A stretch of 64,000 nucleotides of DNA. It comes from Hemileia vastatrix. Taxonomy: Eukaryota; Basidiomycota; Pucciniomycetes; Pucciniales; Zaghouaniaceae. The position numbers were made by a program, and so were the translations under genes. This document shows, piece after piece, positions 1 through 12,880 of this stretch (position 1 is its first letter; every line of letters begins with the position of its first letter). The notes beneath the pieces were generated by a model. It was not told where the DNA came from, did no database searches, and saw only the letters and a list, made by a program, of their open reading frames with translations. Location: positions 22,974,150 to 23,038,149 of the forward strand of contig JASXTE010000014.1 in assembly GCA_030280995.1 (NCBI GenBank). The letters are read 5' to 3'.

Positions 1-60
1 TTCAAAAGGATGTGAAATGAGGTGGACTCTATCTTTTAGCTGAAGAGCAGAGTTCACCCT
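1..60. repeat. hairpin repeat at the window edge
   Basis: An imperfect inverted repeat with arms GGTGGACTCT and AGAGTTCACC encloses about 20 bases. The same arm sequence forms the stems of the tandem array at 8,880-9,302 and of the three hairpins at 41,461, 41,763 and 42,098. It is probably the end of an array cut by the window edge. Confidence 0.5.
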
Positions 61-2925
61 GTCTGATTTCAGCACTCATTTTCCACAATCAAAAACAAGA
101 TGTAAAAGTGGTTTATTTCTATTTGTACCCCTTGATACATACAAGCTATTGGTTTATTCAATGTTTGTAATAAGTAACTAAAATTGAGACTGAAGCTCTA
201 CAGGAGTGTAAGAACTAGCCATTAAATACTATTTCAATTATTTACAAATTATTTTACAGAATCTTTATTAAGAATATACATAAGATAGAAACCAATAAAA
301 TGGGTAAGATTTTGAAACAAGTTGGGAAAAGTAAAAAATACTATATCAAGATTTTGAGCTAATGCAATTTCTTTCTTTTATTAGATGAATGTATAGAGAT
401 TTTGATTTAGTTCAGAAACATTTAGTGAGATGTATAATATTTTTAAATTCAAAAAAAAATTTAAATAAATATTTAAAATGAAGCAGATTGATATATATAG
501 TAAACCTTTTGCTTTATTTTATGTTCTATGATTACTGTACATAAAAAAATAATTAGTCATGGTAACCAAATATTTAATAAAATGAGTATTTTATCTTCTT
601 GAATATCTTTTATATAATCTATAAAATAAAAGAAAAAACTTTTTAAGTCATTTTTTTACTAAAGTTTTTCATTTCAATGACTATATACATTTTACAAAAA
701 TAATATATCTTAATTTTTGTGGAACTTAGATTGAACTCACAATGAGATCCTGTTTCAAACTGTGGTTCAAGCTAAGTTAAACTGTGAGAAAGTTTATAAT
801 TTTTTAAAATTTTTATCAAAAATTTTTAAATTTAAACATAAGTATATTCTTATATCAAAATGATTTATATTAAATACTTTAAACTTCTGGAAACAAATAC
901 AAATGATGAATCATTTTGGAGAAATTTTTTATTAAAAATATTTGGATGTTGATTTTATAATATTATGAAATTATTCTTTTTTCTCCATTAAAGATTAAGA
1001 AGATAACTAAAAATTATTTTAATACAACTATAACATATAAAAAAGGTATCAGATCATCTTTTTAGATTCATACTAACTCAAAAAAACAATTTGTTCATTT
1101 TAAGTACAAATTATATAGCTCCTTCAAAGCCTCAGATTTTTTTCTTGATTTTCATGTGTAAATTAAAGTGAAATATCATAGGATAAAAATGGTATTTTTT
1201 AAAAAAATTAAGTAAATATATTCCAAATAAATATAAATTGTTGTAAAAACTCAAAGCTTAACCTTAAGTTTCTATTTTAAATGTGTACTGATGAGTTGAA
1301 ATATTCTCTATCCAAATTCATTTTTTTAAATATATTCATTCTAGTATTTCTTATTTATAAGGCCAATTACAAGAAGATTTATAAAATCTTCTGTTTACAT
1401 AAAATATCAAAGGTATTTTACTTTAGAGAATTAGAAATTAAATAGCAGAATATTATAATTTTTACCTATCAGTGTAAATATCATTTTTCTAATAAATGAT
1501 TGATAAATTTTTAATTCATATATTATATTTAAGAAGAATGTGTAAATGTTCAGTTGTAAACTAATCCTGTCAAAAACTATTTTCCAAAGACTAAAAAAGC
1601 AAACCTGAAACTTTTTTTTAATTTGTTCATCAACAACATAGAATTGAAAGATTCTGTCTATTCATTTAAAATATGCATAATTATTTATTTTAATTGAAAT
1701 ATAATCCCTTTAAAACAAGATTTTTTTTATGAGTATAACTCAAAATAACTATTGTGTCTTTTTTAAAAATAATTATTATATGATAGTTTTTCAATGAGCA
1801 ACTAATATAATGATGAAAAATTACCACTTCTACCTATTAAGTTCAGTTCTTGCACAATATTTTACTCTGAAGTTTGACCTGAACCACATTTTTTGACATG
1901 AGAACACTTTTGAAAATCTATGGTGCTTATTCCCAGGTGGACATAGAAATTATCCCACCATATAGCATGGAAACACACTTAAGAATTAATACAAAATTTA
2001 AAGAATTTTATGCTTTTTTGTTGTGTTTTATCTTTAAAATTTTACTTCTAGTTTGAATTTCAGTTTTTCATATGGAAAATTCATGGAATAGTGATTAATT
2101 ATTTTAACTCATGAGATCACTCACCAACTGACAATATTTTCATAGAATTTTAATGAACTAAATCATGAAAAGTTCTGGAGTCTCACTTATTTATTATTTA
2201 CACTAAATTCTGATTACAAAACTATTTAGTATTTGAAGAATAAACAAAACAAATAAAAGTTCAAAAATGAATTTCCTCTTGATTTTAATCATTGACTTGC
2301 ATTTAAAAATTTCAAAAGATGGATTAAAATCTACAATTATAAGAGATATACTTTTTTACAGGCATAATCAAATAATTTCTCAAAAATTAGTGTTGAGTAT
2401 AAGGAATTTATTAGAGTACTTCATTTAGTCAGAGATTGAGAAAACACATTGCTAATTTATTTTGTTTAGTTATACATGGTTTAATGGTATTCTAGAGGTT
2501 AAAATATAAGAGTTTTGAAGGTTCAATATTTTTTTGGGATAACTCAACTGAATTGAAAATAATTATATTGAATGAAAAAAATATAAAAATACATGAAATA
2601 AAGAATCAGGTCATATGGGTTGAAATTAAAAAAAAAAAGCTTCAACTTCTAGGTTAAAAGGAGTTTTCAACAAAAAGAGCCACATATATAATTTTATATT
2701 TTTTCTCAAAAAATTAATTAAGTCATTAGAAAGCGTAGAAGTAATAATTTTGAAATAAGTACTATGATTTTCAGTCTTTTTACTGATAAAGTGAGATTCA
2801 AAATTAGCATTGAATTGTGTTTTATTAAAAGTTACTGTGGATTAATCAGACTCTTAAGCTCCCCAACTTTGTATTTCTATTAATTTTTCATTAAACTCTC
2901 AATATTATTTTAGAACAGTATCATT
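61..2925. other. AT-rich stretch without recognisable genes
   Basis: This stretch is strongly AT-rich with many short homopolymer runs and no open frame worth reporting on either strand. I see no transposon protein fragment or RNA gene. It leads into the repeat terminus at 2,930-3,070, so it may be the non-coding body of that repeat, although I could not align it with the sequence before the similar terminus near 12,296. Confidence 0.5.
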
Positions 2926-2929
2926 CATC

Positions 2930-3070
2930 CTTGGTTAAGAGCTCAATATGAGTTCAAAGTAAATTTCAGTATCAGTTCATTATAAGTTCAGTCTGAGTTT
3001 CATCTGAGTTCCATCTAAGTTCAAGTTGAGGACTTGCTAGCAAGTCTCCCCAAATATTGTGTGGTTTTTC
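2930..3070 (+). repeat. repeat terminus E1 with 16-bp palindrome
   Basis: A run of degenerate 11-12 base repeats (AGTTC plus a TCTG-like tail) ends in the perfect palindrome GACTTGCTAGCAAGTC at 3,031-3,046, followed by CCCCAAATATTGTGTGG. The same terminus is present inverted at 7,677-7,860 and, more diverged, at 12,272-12,310. Gypsy coding sequence begins right after it, so this element appears to have truncated the gypsy copy. Its class is unknown; I saw no Helitron CTRR end. Confidence 0.55.
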
Positions 3071-3072
3071 TA

Positions 3073-5145
3073 CACCAATTCTACCTCTCCCAGATTTCAA
3101 TAAACCTTTTTTACTCTAATCAGATGCAAGTTTTGTTGAACTAGGAGCTGCTCTTCACCAAAAACAAATTATTAATGATAAAAATTCTGACACAGTTATT
3201 TTTTATATTTCAAGAACCTTAAGGAATAGTGAATTAAAATATGGTACCACTCAATTAGATTGTTTGGCAGTTGTATGGGCTTTGGAGAATCTTCATTATT
3301 ACTTATATGGCCAAAAATATTAACTTGTTACTGATTGTAGTGCAGTGAAATATCTATTAAACCTAAAGACACCAAACAGACATATTTTTAGGTGGAAAAT
3401 AGCTGTCCAAGAGTACAGAGGTGGAATGAAAATTATTCACAGGGATGTAAATGTTCATTCAAATTTGAATATCCTCTCTAGATTATCTTTGCCAAATGAT
3501 CACTCCAAGGCAGCTTATGTACCTGAAGATGATACAATTCATATACATGGCATATATATTGTTGATATGGAAGAAGAGTTATTGAAATTAATTCTGGATT
3601 CATATTAAAAAGATTATTATTATAATAAATTAGTGATAATATTCAATGATAAAAAGAATGCTTCTATTCAAGCATTAATAAAAACTCTCCCTCCAAAGTA
3701 CCAAAATGGTTTAAGTAAAGGAATTTTTTCCATTGATGATGGTTATATCTATTGCAGGAGAGAACTTACTAATGTCATTGTAATTCCTCTTTCCATAAAA
3801 GAAAAAATCTCAAAACTATGTCATGATGACATATTAGCAGGTAATTTTGATCTAGAAAACCCCATTGTAAACATAAAAAACACTGCATAGTGGGCTAATA
3901 TGTCTGAAGAACAAAATTGAATGTTGAATCTTGTGATTCTTGCCAAAAATTAAAAGAATTGACAGGCAAAAGAGCAGTGTTATTAAAAATTATTGAAGCA
4001 CCTGATGCTCCACGGCAAATCATAAATATGGACTTTGTCACTGGTCTTCCTGTAGCAGGTAAAGACAGTTATAACTCTTGTTGGTTAATAGTGGATAAGT
4101 TCACCAAGAATGTGAAAATTTATACCCACACATAAAGATGTATCCACCAAAGTTATAGCTTTCATGTTGTAGCCATACTTGTTTGATATTGTCGGATTTC
4201 CAAAAGCCATAATCTCTGACAGAGATGCAAAATTTGCATCTGAATTTTGGATGTCTTTAATGAATATATGTGGCTGTGAGTTGAGATTATCTACTTTTCA
4301 CCATCCTCAAACTGATTTTTTGGATGAAAGAATGATTCGAACTCTAGAAGATATGATTAGAAGGTATTGTGCCTTTGGATTAGAATATAAAGACAATGAC
4401 AGATTTACTCATGACTGGCTACTCTATTACCAGGTCTTGAATTTTCTTAAATTAGCACTTTACACTCTGTAACTGAAAGAAAAACTTTTGAGCTCTGGCT
4501 AGGTTATGTCCCAAACACTCCTTCCCAAATTCTCAATAATATATTACCAAAGTTGGAACTTCATCCTGGTGTAATATCTTTTATGCAAATTCAACAAATA
4601 TGCACAATACATGCTCAAAGTTCTATTGATAAGGCATTTGAATATGAGAAGAAAATATGGGATAAATCCAACAAAAATATACATTTAAAAAGGGTGATGA
4701 AGTACTGATATCTATAGTCCACTTCAATTTACAGGGCATAAAAAAATTAAAATATCCTTTTGTAGGACCATTTTTTGTTAAAAGTATGGTGGTTGATAAG
4801 GTATTAGAAGTAGTATTGTATTTTCCATATGATAGAAAACATCCTGTTTTACCCATGTCCCTCCTGAAACCTTATACTTCCAACATTGACTTATTTCCTC
4901 AAAGAAAAGGAAGATCTAAGAAAAATTCTCAGAAAGTCACAGAAACTGCAGAAATTGATAAGATTCTCAATGATAGAATTATCACTTCTGAATAAGGTAC
5001 TTAATATTTATTAAGATATAAAAATAAATCATCTGATCATGATGCATGGATACTTGTAAAAGAAAATTCTAACCTTTCTACTCTTTTAAAAAAGTATAAA
5101 AAGAAAAGATTTTATTATTTTATTATTTTTTTTAGAGTGGGGGAG
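3073..5145 (+). pseudogene. decayed Ty3/gypsy pol: RNase H, integrase, chromodomain
   Basis: This is the 3' half of a gypsy polyprotein broken by several stops and frameshifts. In order: the end of reverse transcriptase/RNase H start (PILPLPDFNKPF then SDASFVELGAALHQ, from 3,073), an RNase H block with TDCSAVKYLL near 3,335, a zinc-binding HHCC region (CDSCQKLK near 3,935), and an integrase core with MDFVTGLP and ISDRDAKF near 4,030 and 4,210. After that comes [12 protein letters not shown] near 4,300 and a chromodomain-type tail (EIDKILNDRIITSE near 4,955). It is closely related to the element at 15,032-20,376 but has more lesions, so it is older. The polyprotein is truncated on the left by repeat E1. 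Confidence 0.88.
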
Positions 5146-6401
5146 TGTCAGACAGGCTATACTAAGAGTCTAGTAAAACCTTATGTTAGATTACTTGAAC
5201 TTAAACAAGAGACAAATACTTTTAAATTATATATACAAATTAAATATTATATTAAATAAAATTATTTAACAAAATTTTTAATAAATTAAAATAAGTGTTA
5301 TATTGCTTTTATTAGTATAAAAATTGTATATAAACGTAAATAAACATAAAAATATTATATTCTATAAAAAATTGGAGAATTTTTATGTATTTAATGGCTA
5401 TAAAATTAATAATTAATTAATTAAAAATTCACATTATAATTATAAGTAATAAAGTCAACTTATAATGTAATTAATTAATTAATTAACTATATACATTGAA
5501 TAATAAAAATGTTACTTTACATCCAATAAGTATTGGGCACTCTTTTTACTCACAATTGTGTCAACAAATAAATTAAACAATTAAAAGCTTTATTAAATAA
5601 AAATAAAATTATTTTTATTCTAATAATTAGTGTTTCAATTAAAATAATTACTTGGTTAAAATACAATATATTTCATACAATTTAAAGTAATTGAATTAAT
5701 TAATTAATTAATTATGTTTTTCTTACATTAACAAATTATATAAATTCTTTACGGAAAAATAGTATAATTTTGTGTTTCCCTTACACTTGATTATTTTTCA
5801 AAATGTTGTAATATTTTTAAAAAATTAATTCCTCTGTTTCATATTGAATTAGGGGCCCATTTACTAGTACTACACTATTTAAGGAATTAATGGGTGGATA
5901 AAAGGGTTATAATTTTGTTTTAGTAACTTTTATTATTCCAACTCTCTATTACTTGTTACAATTATCTTTTTTTTGTTTTTATCCTTTTTACCCTGTAAAT
6001 TCATCTGAGTGACATATAAGTAGATCTTACTTTCCTATATAAAGGCCTTTTTTCCTCTCTTGTAGCTGGAATTATTTAAATTACCTTACATTTTACAATT
6101 AACATCTTTGTGACAAATATAAGTATTTTCTATCAATTTTATTAAAGTGTTTAGAATACAAAAATTGAGAAATATAACTATATACAAGGTTTCTTTAAGA
6201 GTGGTTAAACTGTTTTGTTTTGTTTTTTTATATCAGGGAGAATTAAAATTACTTACTTCATTTAAATAAAACCTTCACATCCAATAGTTATTTTTAAAAT
6301 CCTTTATTTCCCTATTAGTTTTGTTTTTAGCCTTTTTTTTTCTTCTTATTATTCTCCTTCTGTATTTTCCTTTCTTCCTCTAGAAAGCCTTCCAAAAGAC
6401 A
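5146..6401 (+). mobile_element. 3' LTR of the decayed gypsy element
   Basis: The LTR begins TGTCAGACAGGCTATACTAAG directly after a purine-rich polypurine tract (GAGTGGGGGAG). Its start resembles the LTRs at 15,032 and 19,265. It is AT-rich with a TATATAAAGGCC-like promoter segment near 6,036. The right end is placed at AAAAGACA near 6,401 by analogy with the TCTAGA-containing end of the related LTRs, so that boundary is approximate. Confidence 0.7.
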
Positions 6402-7676
6402 GTGTGGCATACCTACAGGCAGGAGAAGTATGCATATTGAAAGGAGTGTTCATTTGACTTATGATAGGATTGTGTTTCTCTACCTAGAGTGGCAAGGGTT
6501 GTTGCACAGATTATGTGAATGGGATTCCCAAATATCTGAGTTTTTACTCTTATTTCTATGTCTTGTTAATTATTTAGTGATTATAATGTTTTATGGAATT
6601 TATTTGGGTGTTCTGGATTCTTGTTATTGTTGATATATTAGTTGTGCTTATTTCTGGGCAAGTTTCAGTTGTGAAGTTTTATAACTGCTACCAGTGGATA
6701 GCCTGGGATTTTATCTTGTTTTTATTTCAAGTTGATATTTTTGAGTTTTTTTGGATTTAGTTTTCATTTTGGTCATTTTAAGTTTAATTAATTTGCTTTT
6801 TATTATTATGGAAGAGTCAGATGCCCATGGCACACTATGGAAAACCCATGACACACTTACTCATGGAACACTATGGCATGTACAAAGCATGTCTGACCAT
6901 GGCACATTACTCACAGCACAAAGGGCTGTCAGTGAGAACTAAGGGGGGACCCTTTATAGGGAGGGAATTCTTTTGATCTTTTACTAATTAGAAGTATACA
7001 AGGGAGAGAGAATTCTTCTATAATTCATCCTTACATTATTCTATTATTACTGTAATCATTTTATTAGAGTAAAATATATTTATTTCATAGCTCTTATACA
7101 TATCATCCCAGGGTAAAAAAATGGCAACTAGACATTAGACTGAGAATTTTACACTCATTCTTTCAAGAATATCACTGTTCTTTCTTTCTTAATATCTGGC
7201 TTCCAAAACTCAGTTCCACTTCACTGAATTAAGATAATTCTACATTACTTTTCTTGGAAGACAGGGGTTTTGTCTGTATTCTCCAACTCTTCTGGGTTCT
7301 GCTTACAGAAAGTCAGCTGTAAGAGTTTTTATACAATGGGAAAAAAGGGAGGTGCACATCATAATATATAATTTAGTATCTTTCTCAACATCTAAAGATA
7401 TAGCTAAGCATTAATATGAGAATGCTACTAAAAATATATGCATATCTTTACAAGTGTGCACTATCATCTATATATTTACATGAAATAACGGAAAACAAAA
7501 AATAAGGAAAGATATATCTAATTATTCTTACAGGTTGATTGGCAGTTTGTCATGCTTGGAGAAATGTTGTAGCAAAGAGATTTAATGATGAACAAATAAA
7601 AATTGGAGTTGGGAAAGGAGATTTTGTGAAATAAAGAATATGAGTGAGGTGTTAGGAGAATAAAAGTTATCAAATT
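6402..7676. other. non-coding stretch, no recognised gene
   Basis: Two short open frames (6,430-6,633 and 6,751-6,942) lack recognisable domains. A short direct repeat around CACACTATGG occurs three times at 6,825-6,910. I see no LTR pair or terminal repeat of my own finding. This segment lies between the gypsy LTR and the inverted repeat terminus at 7,677. Confidence 0.45.
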
Positions 7677-7860
7677 TACCACACAATATTTAGGGGGGAC
7701 ATGCTAGCAAGTCCTCAACATGAAATCAGATGGAAATCAGATGGAACTCAGACTGAACTTTTGTGGAACTCTTACTGAAATGTGCTTGAAAACAAACTTG
7801 AAATATTGTACAAACCAAGCTGAATCTTTTCTGGTATCATAATGAAAATTAAACAAACTC
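7677..7860 (-). repeat. inverted copy of repeat terminus E
   Basis: The reverse complement matches 2,930-3,066: CCACACAATATTTAGGGGGG, then GACATGCTAGCAAGTC (7,698-7,713, one mismatch to the palindrome), then the AGTTC-type short repeats. With the copy at 2,930 it forms an inverted pair flanking about 4.6 kb that includes the gypsy remnant. Confidence 0.55.
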
Positions 7861-8229
7861 ATCTTAAATTTTGAACAAAAAAAGTTTCAAAAATCATTCC
7901 AAACACTGTACAGAATAGATGCATAATTTTGACTCAGTCTTTTAAATTCTAGTTCAAGATTGGGCTAAAAAACCATTAAAAACTTTCAACTTTTCAAGTG
8001 ATATTTCTAATTTAATTTAATACTTATTTAAAATATAATGAAACAAATTAAAAATCATATTTAAATATTTAATATTGTTCAAAAAAATAAACAGAATTTT
8101 CCAATCTATGCATTTCAGAAAAATCATATTAATTGAATATTCACTTCCAAAGTGGTATTTAGTATGTAAATGTAAATTGTTAATTCATATATATAATAAA
8201 AATGATTTTGGATATTCATCCAAAAAATA

Positions 8230-8430
8230 TGAATAAAAAATTTTATATTGAATATGCAAATGAAAATTCATATTGAATAGGCATATGAAAAATCATATTG
8301 CATATTCAATATCATATTGAATATGCATATGAAAAATTCATATTGAATATTGCATATTGATTTATTAACTGGAATATCATAATGAATATGCATATAAAAA
8401 TTAAATTGCATTTAAATATAAAAATTCATA
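8230..8430. repeat. AT-rich minisatellite, about 26-30 bp unit
   Basis: A unit of the form CATATTGAATATGCATATGA plus AAAATT is repeated about six times with drift. Units contain internal inverted repeats (CATATTGAATATG). No coding content. Confidence 0.6.
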
Positions 8431-8879
8431 TTGAATAAAATAATAAAAAAAATTTCAGTATAAATTTATTTCATGTTATATTATTTAATTTTATAGATTT
8501 ATTTTATTTTATTATATTTTAATAAACTCATTTTATTTAATTTATTACCTCAAATAGAATTAAATTAAATGTTTTGTATTTTATTATAGTGAGTTATATT
8601 TGGTTATGTGCTATATAATTTTATTTTATTCTAGTAGAATTTCATTTTATTTTATTGCTATTTATTACATTCCTTTTCAAAATATATAATAATTATTTGT
8701 TTTGTTTTATAACATTTAATACCTTTGTATTCATCTATTTTAATTTTAGCTATTATACTCATATATCTCTCTTTTTTATATTCAATTACATTATAGTAAG
8801 CCGTAATTTCATTTAATTCATTTTATTTGATTTGAGAAATGCTATTGTATAGCCATGTAGTAGCATTAAGTTGGTAAAA
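8431..8879. other. AT-rich non-coding stretch
   Basis: Very AT-rich sequence with ATTTTATTTTA-type runs. I see no gene, terminal repeat or RNA gene. Confidence 0.5.
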
Positions 8880-9302
8880 ATTGGCTGGTGAACTCTGATG
8901 TACAGCCATAGAACAGAGCTCACAGGCATAAAATTGGATGTGGTACTCCTATTTACAGCCATAGATCAGAGTCCACATGCATAAAAATGGGTGGTGAACT
9001 CTGATGTACAGCTGTAGACTTAAGTTCCAATGCATCAAATTGGATGTGGTACTCTGATGTATGGCCATGTATCAGAATTCACATGCATAAAAATGAATGT
9101 GGTATTCTGATGTACTGGCCTAGATTAGTGTGCAAATGCATAAAAATTGGTGGTGAAATCTGATGTACAGCTGTAGATTAAAGGTCAAATGCTCAAACTT
9201 GGATATATCACTCTGATTTACGGCCATAGATCACAGTCCACATGCATGAAATTAAGTTGTGAACTCTGATCTATGGTTGTACGTCAGAGTTCACCAGCTC
9301 AT
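8880..9302. repeat. hairpin-forming tandem array, about 53 bp x 8
   Basis: Eight units with a period near 53 bases start near 8,889, 8,942, 8,995, 9,049, 9,102, 9,154, 9,208 and 9,260. Each resembles GAACTCTGAT, a spacer like GTACAGCCATAG, then ATCAGAGTTC and CATGCATAAAAATTG. Each unit is therefore an inverted repeat able to form a stem of roughly 10 bp. The last unit keeps the best stem (GAACTCTGA...TCAGAGTTC). Not CRISPR: spacers are themselves repeated and no cas genes exist. Confidence 0.8.
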
Positions 9303-12270
9303 TTTTAGAATTCAAAGACTGTTATTTGCACATGTAATATCACGTTTGGGAATAAAATAAGAAAAAAAAGAATTGAAGTAAGATTTAAGGGAGTAAAATA
9401 TACTAAAATAAAACAAAATTGAATTGAATTACATTAGAGAGAATAATAGTAAGTGAAATAAAATGAAATATAATACAATATAGTAAAGTATTATATAGTA
9501 TGATAGAATAAAATATAGCAAAATCAGATCAAATAAAATAAAATAAAGTTAAGTAAATATTTATTAAAAGGCATCAAAAATATTAAAGAAAATTTCAAAA
9601 AAAAAATAACTTTCTTCATTAGCCAGTATTTTTCAATGTAGTCAAAAGAATATAGATATGCAAATGCATTAAAATATATATTACAGACAGAACTTGAATC
9701 CTAATAAGCTGTTTATCAATATATATAGGGGTAAATAAAATAATTGTTCATGAATAGGGCTCTTATAGCTCTCATTTAAAATTGAATTAAAATGAGCTTA
9801 ATAGGTCTCTTTATTCCCAGATACCTATTTCCTGAAATTCAAATCTTATCATTTACACCATATACCAGTTTATTCATTGTTAAAATTTTTTTCAAAAATT
9901 CAAAGACATTAAATATGATTAATGCTTAATTTAGCTTTGAAAATTCTCAGAATGAGATTTGCATTGAAAGTTTAATCAGAGATCCATCAAGACTGAGATA
10001 TACCATGTTCTAAGATATTAAAAAATGTATAAAGATATGATTCTATTAACTAATTATTTTTGAAAAAAAATAATTTTACTAAGGCAATAGAAGGATAAAT
10101 ATTAAAAAAATATAATTAAAAATTGTTTTTAACTTATTAAAAATAAATTGAATTAGTTTCTTGTAGATGGTTATATAAAAATTAAAAATTGAAGCTCAAA
10201 TTTAAGACATGTAAAAAGGTCTTTCATGAGATTTTAAGTGGCATTGTATGGAAATTAGGAACAAAATTTATAACTGAAAATCAGCACACTATAGGAAATT
10301 AAAATTCCAAAAACTCATCCCAAAACTAATTTTTATTATGTGGAATAACATTAAATTATAGCTTTTATCTAATGTAAAGACCTTCTTCTAATTGCTACTA
10401 GATATTTTTGAGATTTTTGAGTTTTATTATAGGTTTTTTTATCAAAATATTTTATAGATAACAAAACTTGACTGATTTTTCAAAGATATGTATAGTTATC
10501 ATCCTCATAAAATGAATTTATTCGAAAGAAAGAATGTATTACTATTTATTGATTAATTTCAATTCTTCATTTCATTTTATTTTATCAATATTATGATTGA
10601 TATAAGTAGTAAAAACTTCAGTATCTTAAATTTCAGGAGATTTTTACAAAGCCTTAAGCTAGAATATAATTTCAGTTAAATTTATAATGGAAGTCTTTAC
10701 TTTAGTATAACAGGGTGAAGAATTTAAGGCAATAACTCAGTATTCCTATGATTGAAATAAAGCAGCTTCTGTGGAGAGAAATATAAGATGAAGGTGAATT
10801 CTGATGTTTGGAAATAAAACAGCATCCACCCTCTTATTTTTAAAAACTCTTTTTCAATTTTTCTCAACTAATTTTCTAATTTTCTCACTCTTACAAGCAC
10901 CTTTATATCTGATCATATTTTCTCAACAAATGTTTTTCTATCATCCTTTCACCTGTCATCTTTCTCTCCTGCTTTTTACTTCACTTCCTAGCCCACAAAT
11001 CTTAACCTGTTTCTTGTCCCATAAAATTGCTTTCCACTCCTTCCAATATCCTTCAATCAATAATCAATCCCCCTATTATCCCTTTTTCTATCCTCAATTA
11101 TATTTATGGCTTCTCTAAACCCATTTTAATTCTTTTTCTACCCCTTTTTTTCAACCCATATTTCCACTTTTTATCATCACCCTTTGCTTTTTGCTACACT
11201 TTCCGTCTCATCCATCTCTTTTCATCTCCTTCTCACAAAAAGCCTCTTGATTTCTATGAGTTATAACAGGTAAAAATTTATAGGAAGGGGATAGATGAGG
11301 ATGGGAAGAAATGGAAACGGGGAGGGATGCTTTTAAAGGGCCAGAGAGGGTTTGATGGCAAAAGAAAGGTTTTAAAGGCATGAAAATAATTGTGTTTAGA
11401 GAAAGAAAAGAAATTTTTTAACAGGGGGATAATATTGAATATATTTTTTATGTAAGATAGAAGGTAGGAATGGAGAGGTAAGTAGTAGTGTTCTACAAAA
11501 AAAAATAACAATAAAAAATGAAAAATATGTTCTATAGTATGGAAAATGGAATAGGCTAAGCTTTAATATGCAAATAGAAATGAAAAAAACTATTTTTATA
11601 TCATGCATTCTAATAAAATTTCACTTTATGTCTTTCTTTTTTTATATTATGAAGATAAATGGTTAATATATTGTAAAAAAGACTCTTACATGCATATCTT
11701 TTTTATTGAATTTAAAACAGAATATATATTCATATTTCAGCTCAAATTTATCAAAAAACTTAAAGTCCTTTCATTTTTATAAGTGTTTCTCATTTTTCAG
11801 ATATTTTAAATATTGATAATGGTTAATAAAATCTTGTTGAATCATTAGAATTGAAGTTTTATTTCAAATCCTTACTGGGGAAATCTAATGAAAGATATTG
11901 ATTCCCAAAATATTTTTCTTGAATGATTTAATATATAGCCTTATAATTTCACCATAAATAAAAAATTAGGTAAATTTTTTGAGTATCAAAGATAAATTTT
12001 TGGGTGTCTAGTTTTAAATACAAAAGGTACAGAATTATTTTAAACATTTTGTAGCTTTTCCGACTGGCTTAGCTGTGAGGAGGGCTAATTTCCACATACT
12101 ATTACAAGATTGTATTTTTAATGCTGCAAAATTGTTTCAAAAAATGTTCACATGTACTTCAATAAATAATGAAGCTTGCTTCATCAGAGTTTCAATGTAT
12201 TTTCACACTTTATACCTGATTGCTTCATCACTACGTCAATTTGTTCTCAATAAGATATGAATTTGTGTTC
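9303..12270. other. AT-rich non-coding stretch with pyrimidine/purine blocks
   Basis: No gene recognised. Positions 10,804-11,266 are pyrimidine-rich on the plus strand and 11,280-11,510 are purine-rich, a weak foldback like the clearer one at 22,540-23,250. Open frames in those blocks are low-complexity artefacts. Confidence 0.5.
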
Positions 12271-12271
12271 A

Positions 12272-12310
12272 AGATTGTGGAATTTCTAGCAAGTCTTTCC
12301 CCCATATGGT
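12272..12310 (+). repeat. diverged repeat terminus E3
   Basis: TTCAAGATTGTGGAATTTCT then AGCAAGTC followed by TTTCCCCCATA resembles the terminus at 3,020-3,060. It lies about 3.0 kb after the hairpin array at 8,880-9,302, as the terminus at 3,046 lies about 3.0 kb after the hairpin at 1-60. This suggests, weakly, two copies of one roughly 3-kb non-coding repeat. Confidence 0.35.
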
Positions 12311-12522
12311 TCAGGTATTACTGCTGATTTTATATCCATTCCAATCTGTCTCAATACCACCAAGTTTTCCATTTTTCTCAATTTTCTACTCTCATAGTAA
12401 ACTCATTTTTGATGCTGAAATTTTCATTCAAAGAGCTTTAGTTTTTGAGGTGATGATAGCAGGTTAGAGGCAGTGTATTAAAGGGATAGAGTGAATAATA
12501 AAATATTATGGTTGAGTTTTCC

Positions 12523-12880
12523 TGTCAGCCATGCTATAACAGGAGTCCATTAAATGTTATAACAACTTACTGGACCTGAAAGAGGGCTAAAATTTATGTA
12601 TTTAATGGATTTTAATCACATAATAAAATTATATATATTTCATTAAAATTAGTTAAATAAATATTAAGATAATAATCTTATAATATTACTATATATAGAT
12701 TTAAGTAAATATATAAGTTATACTATATTCAATAAAATATGAAAACTTTTTTATGTATTTAACATATATATTTAAATAATTAAATTGAATATAATATTAT
12801 GTTATAATTATAAGATATAATATTAACTTATGATTTGATTAATATAATTATATATATTAATACATATTATATCATCTAAT
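12523..12880 (+). mobile_element. LTR H, 5' fragment (hosts three Harbinger copies)
   Basis: Starts TGTCAGCCATGCTATAACAGG and continues GGACCTGAAAGAGGGCTAAA, matching the start of the gypsy LTRs at 15,032 and 19,265. It is broken at 12,880 by Harbinger B1. Its continuation matches in order the two short inter-transposon segments 25,359-25,394 (like the LTR part GGGCGCTTCTGTGGCTC) and 35,604-35,735 (like the LTR part ATCTAAAATAATTACTT). The 3' end of H is not found after 45,240. Confidence 0.7.

Noticed and set aside
3020..3066. Helitron 3' end
   Set aside because: There is a palindrome, but no CTRR terminus follows and no RepHel protein is present.
8880..9302. CRISPR-like regular array
   Set aside because: Both parts of each unit are repeated, no unique spacers and no cas genes; the context is eukaryotic.
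10804..11608. Open frames in pyrimidine-rich and purine-rich blocks
   Set aside because: Low-complexity translation with no match to any recognised family.
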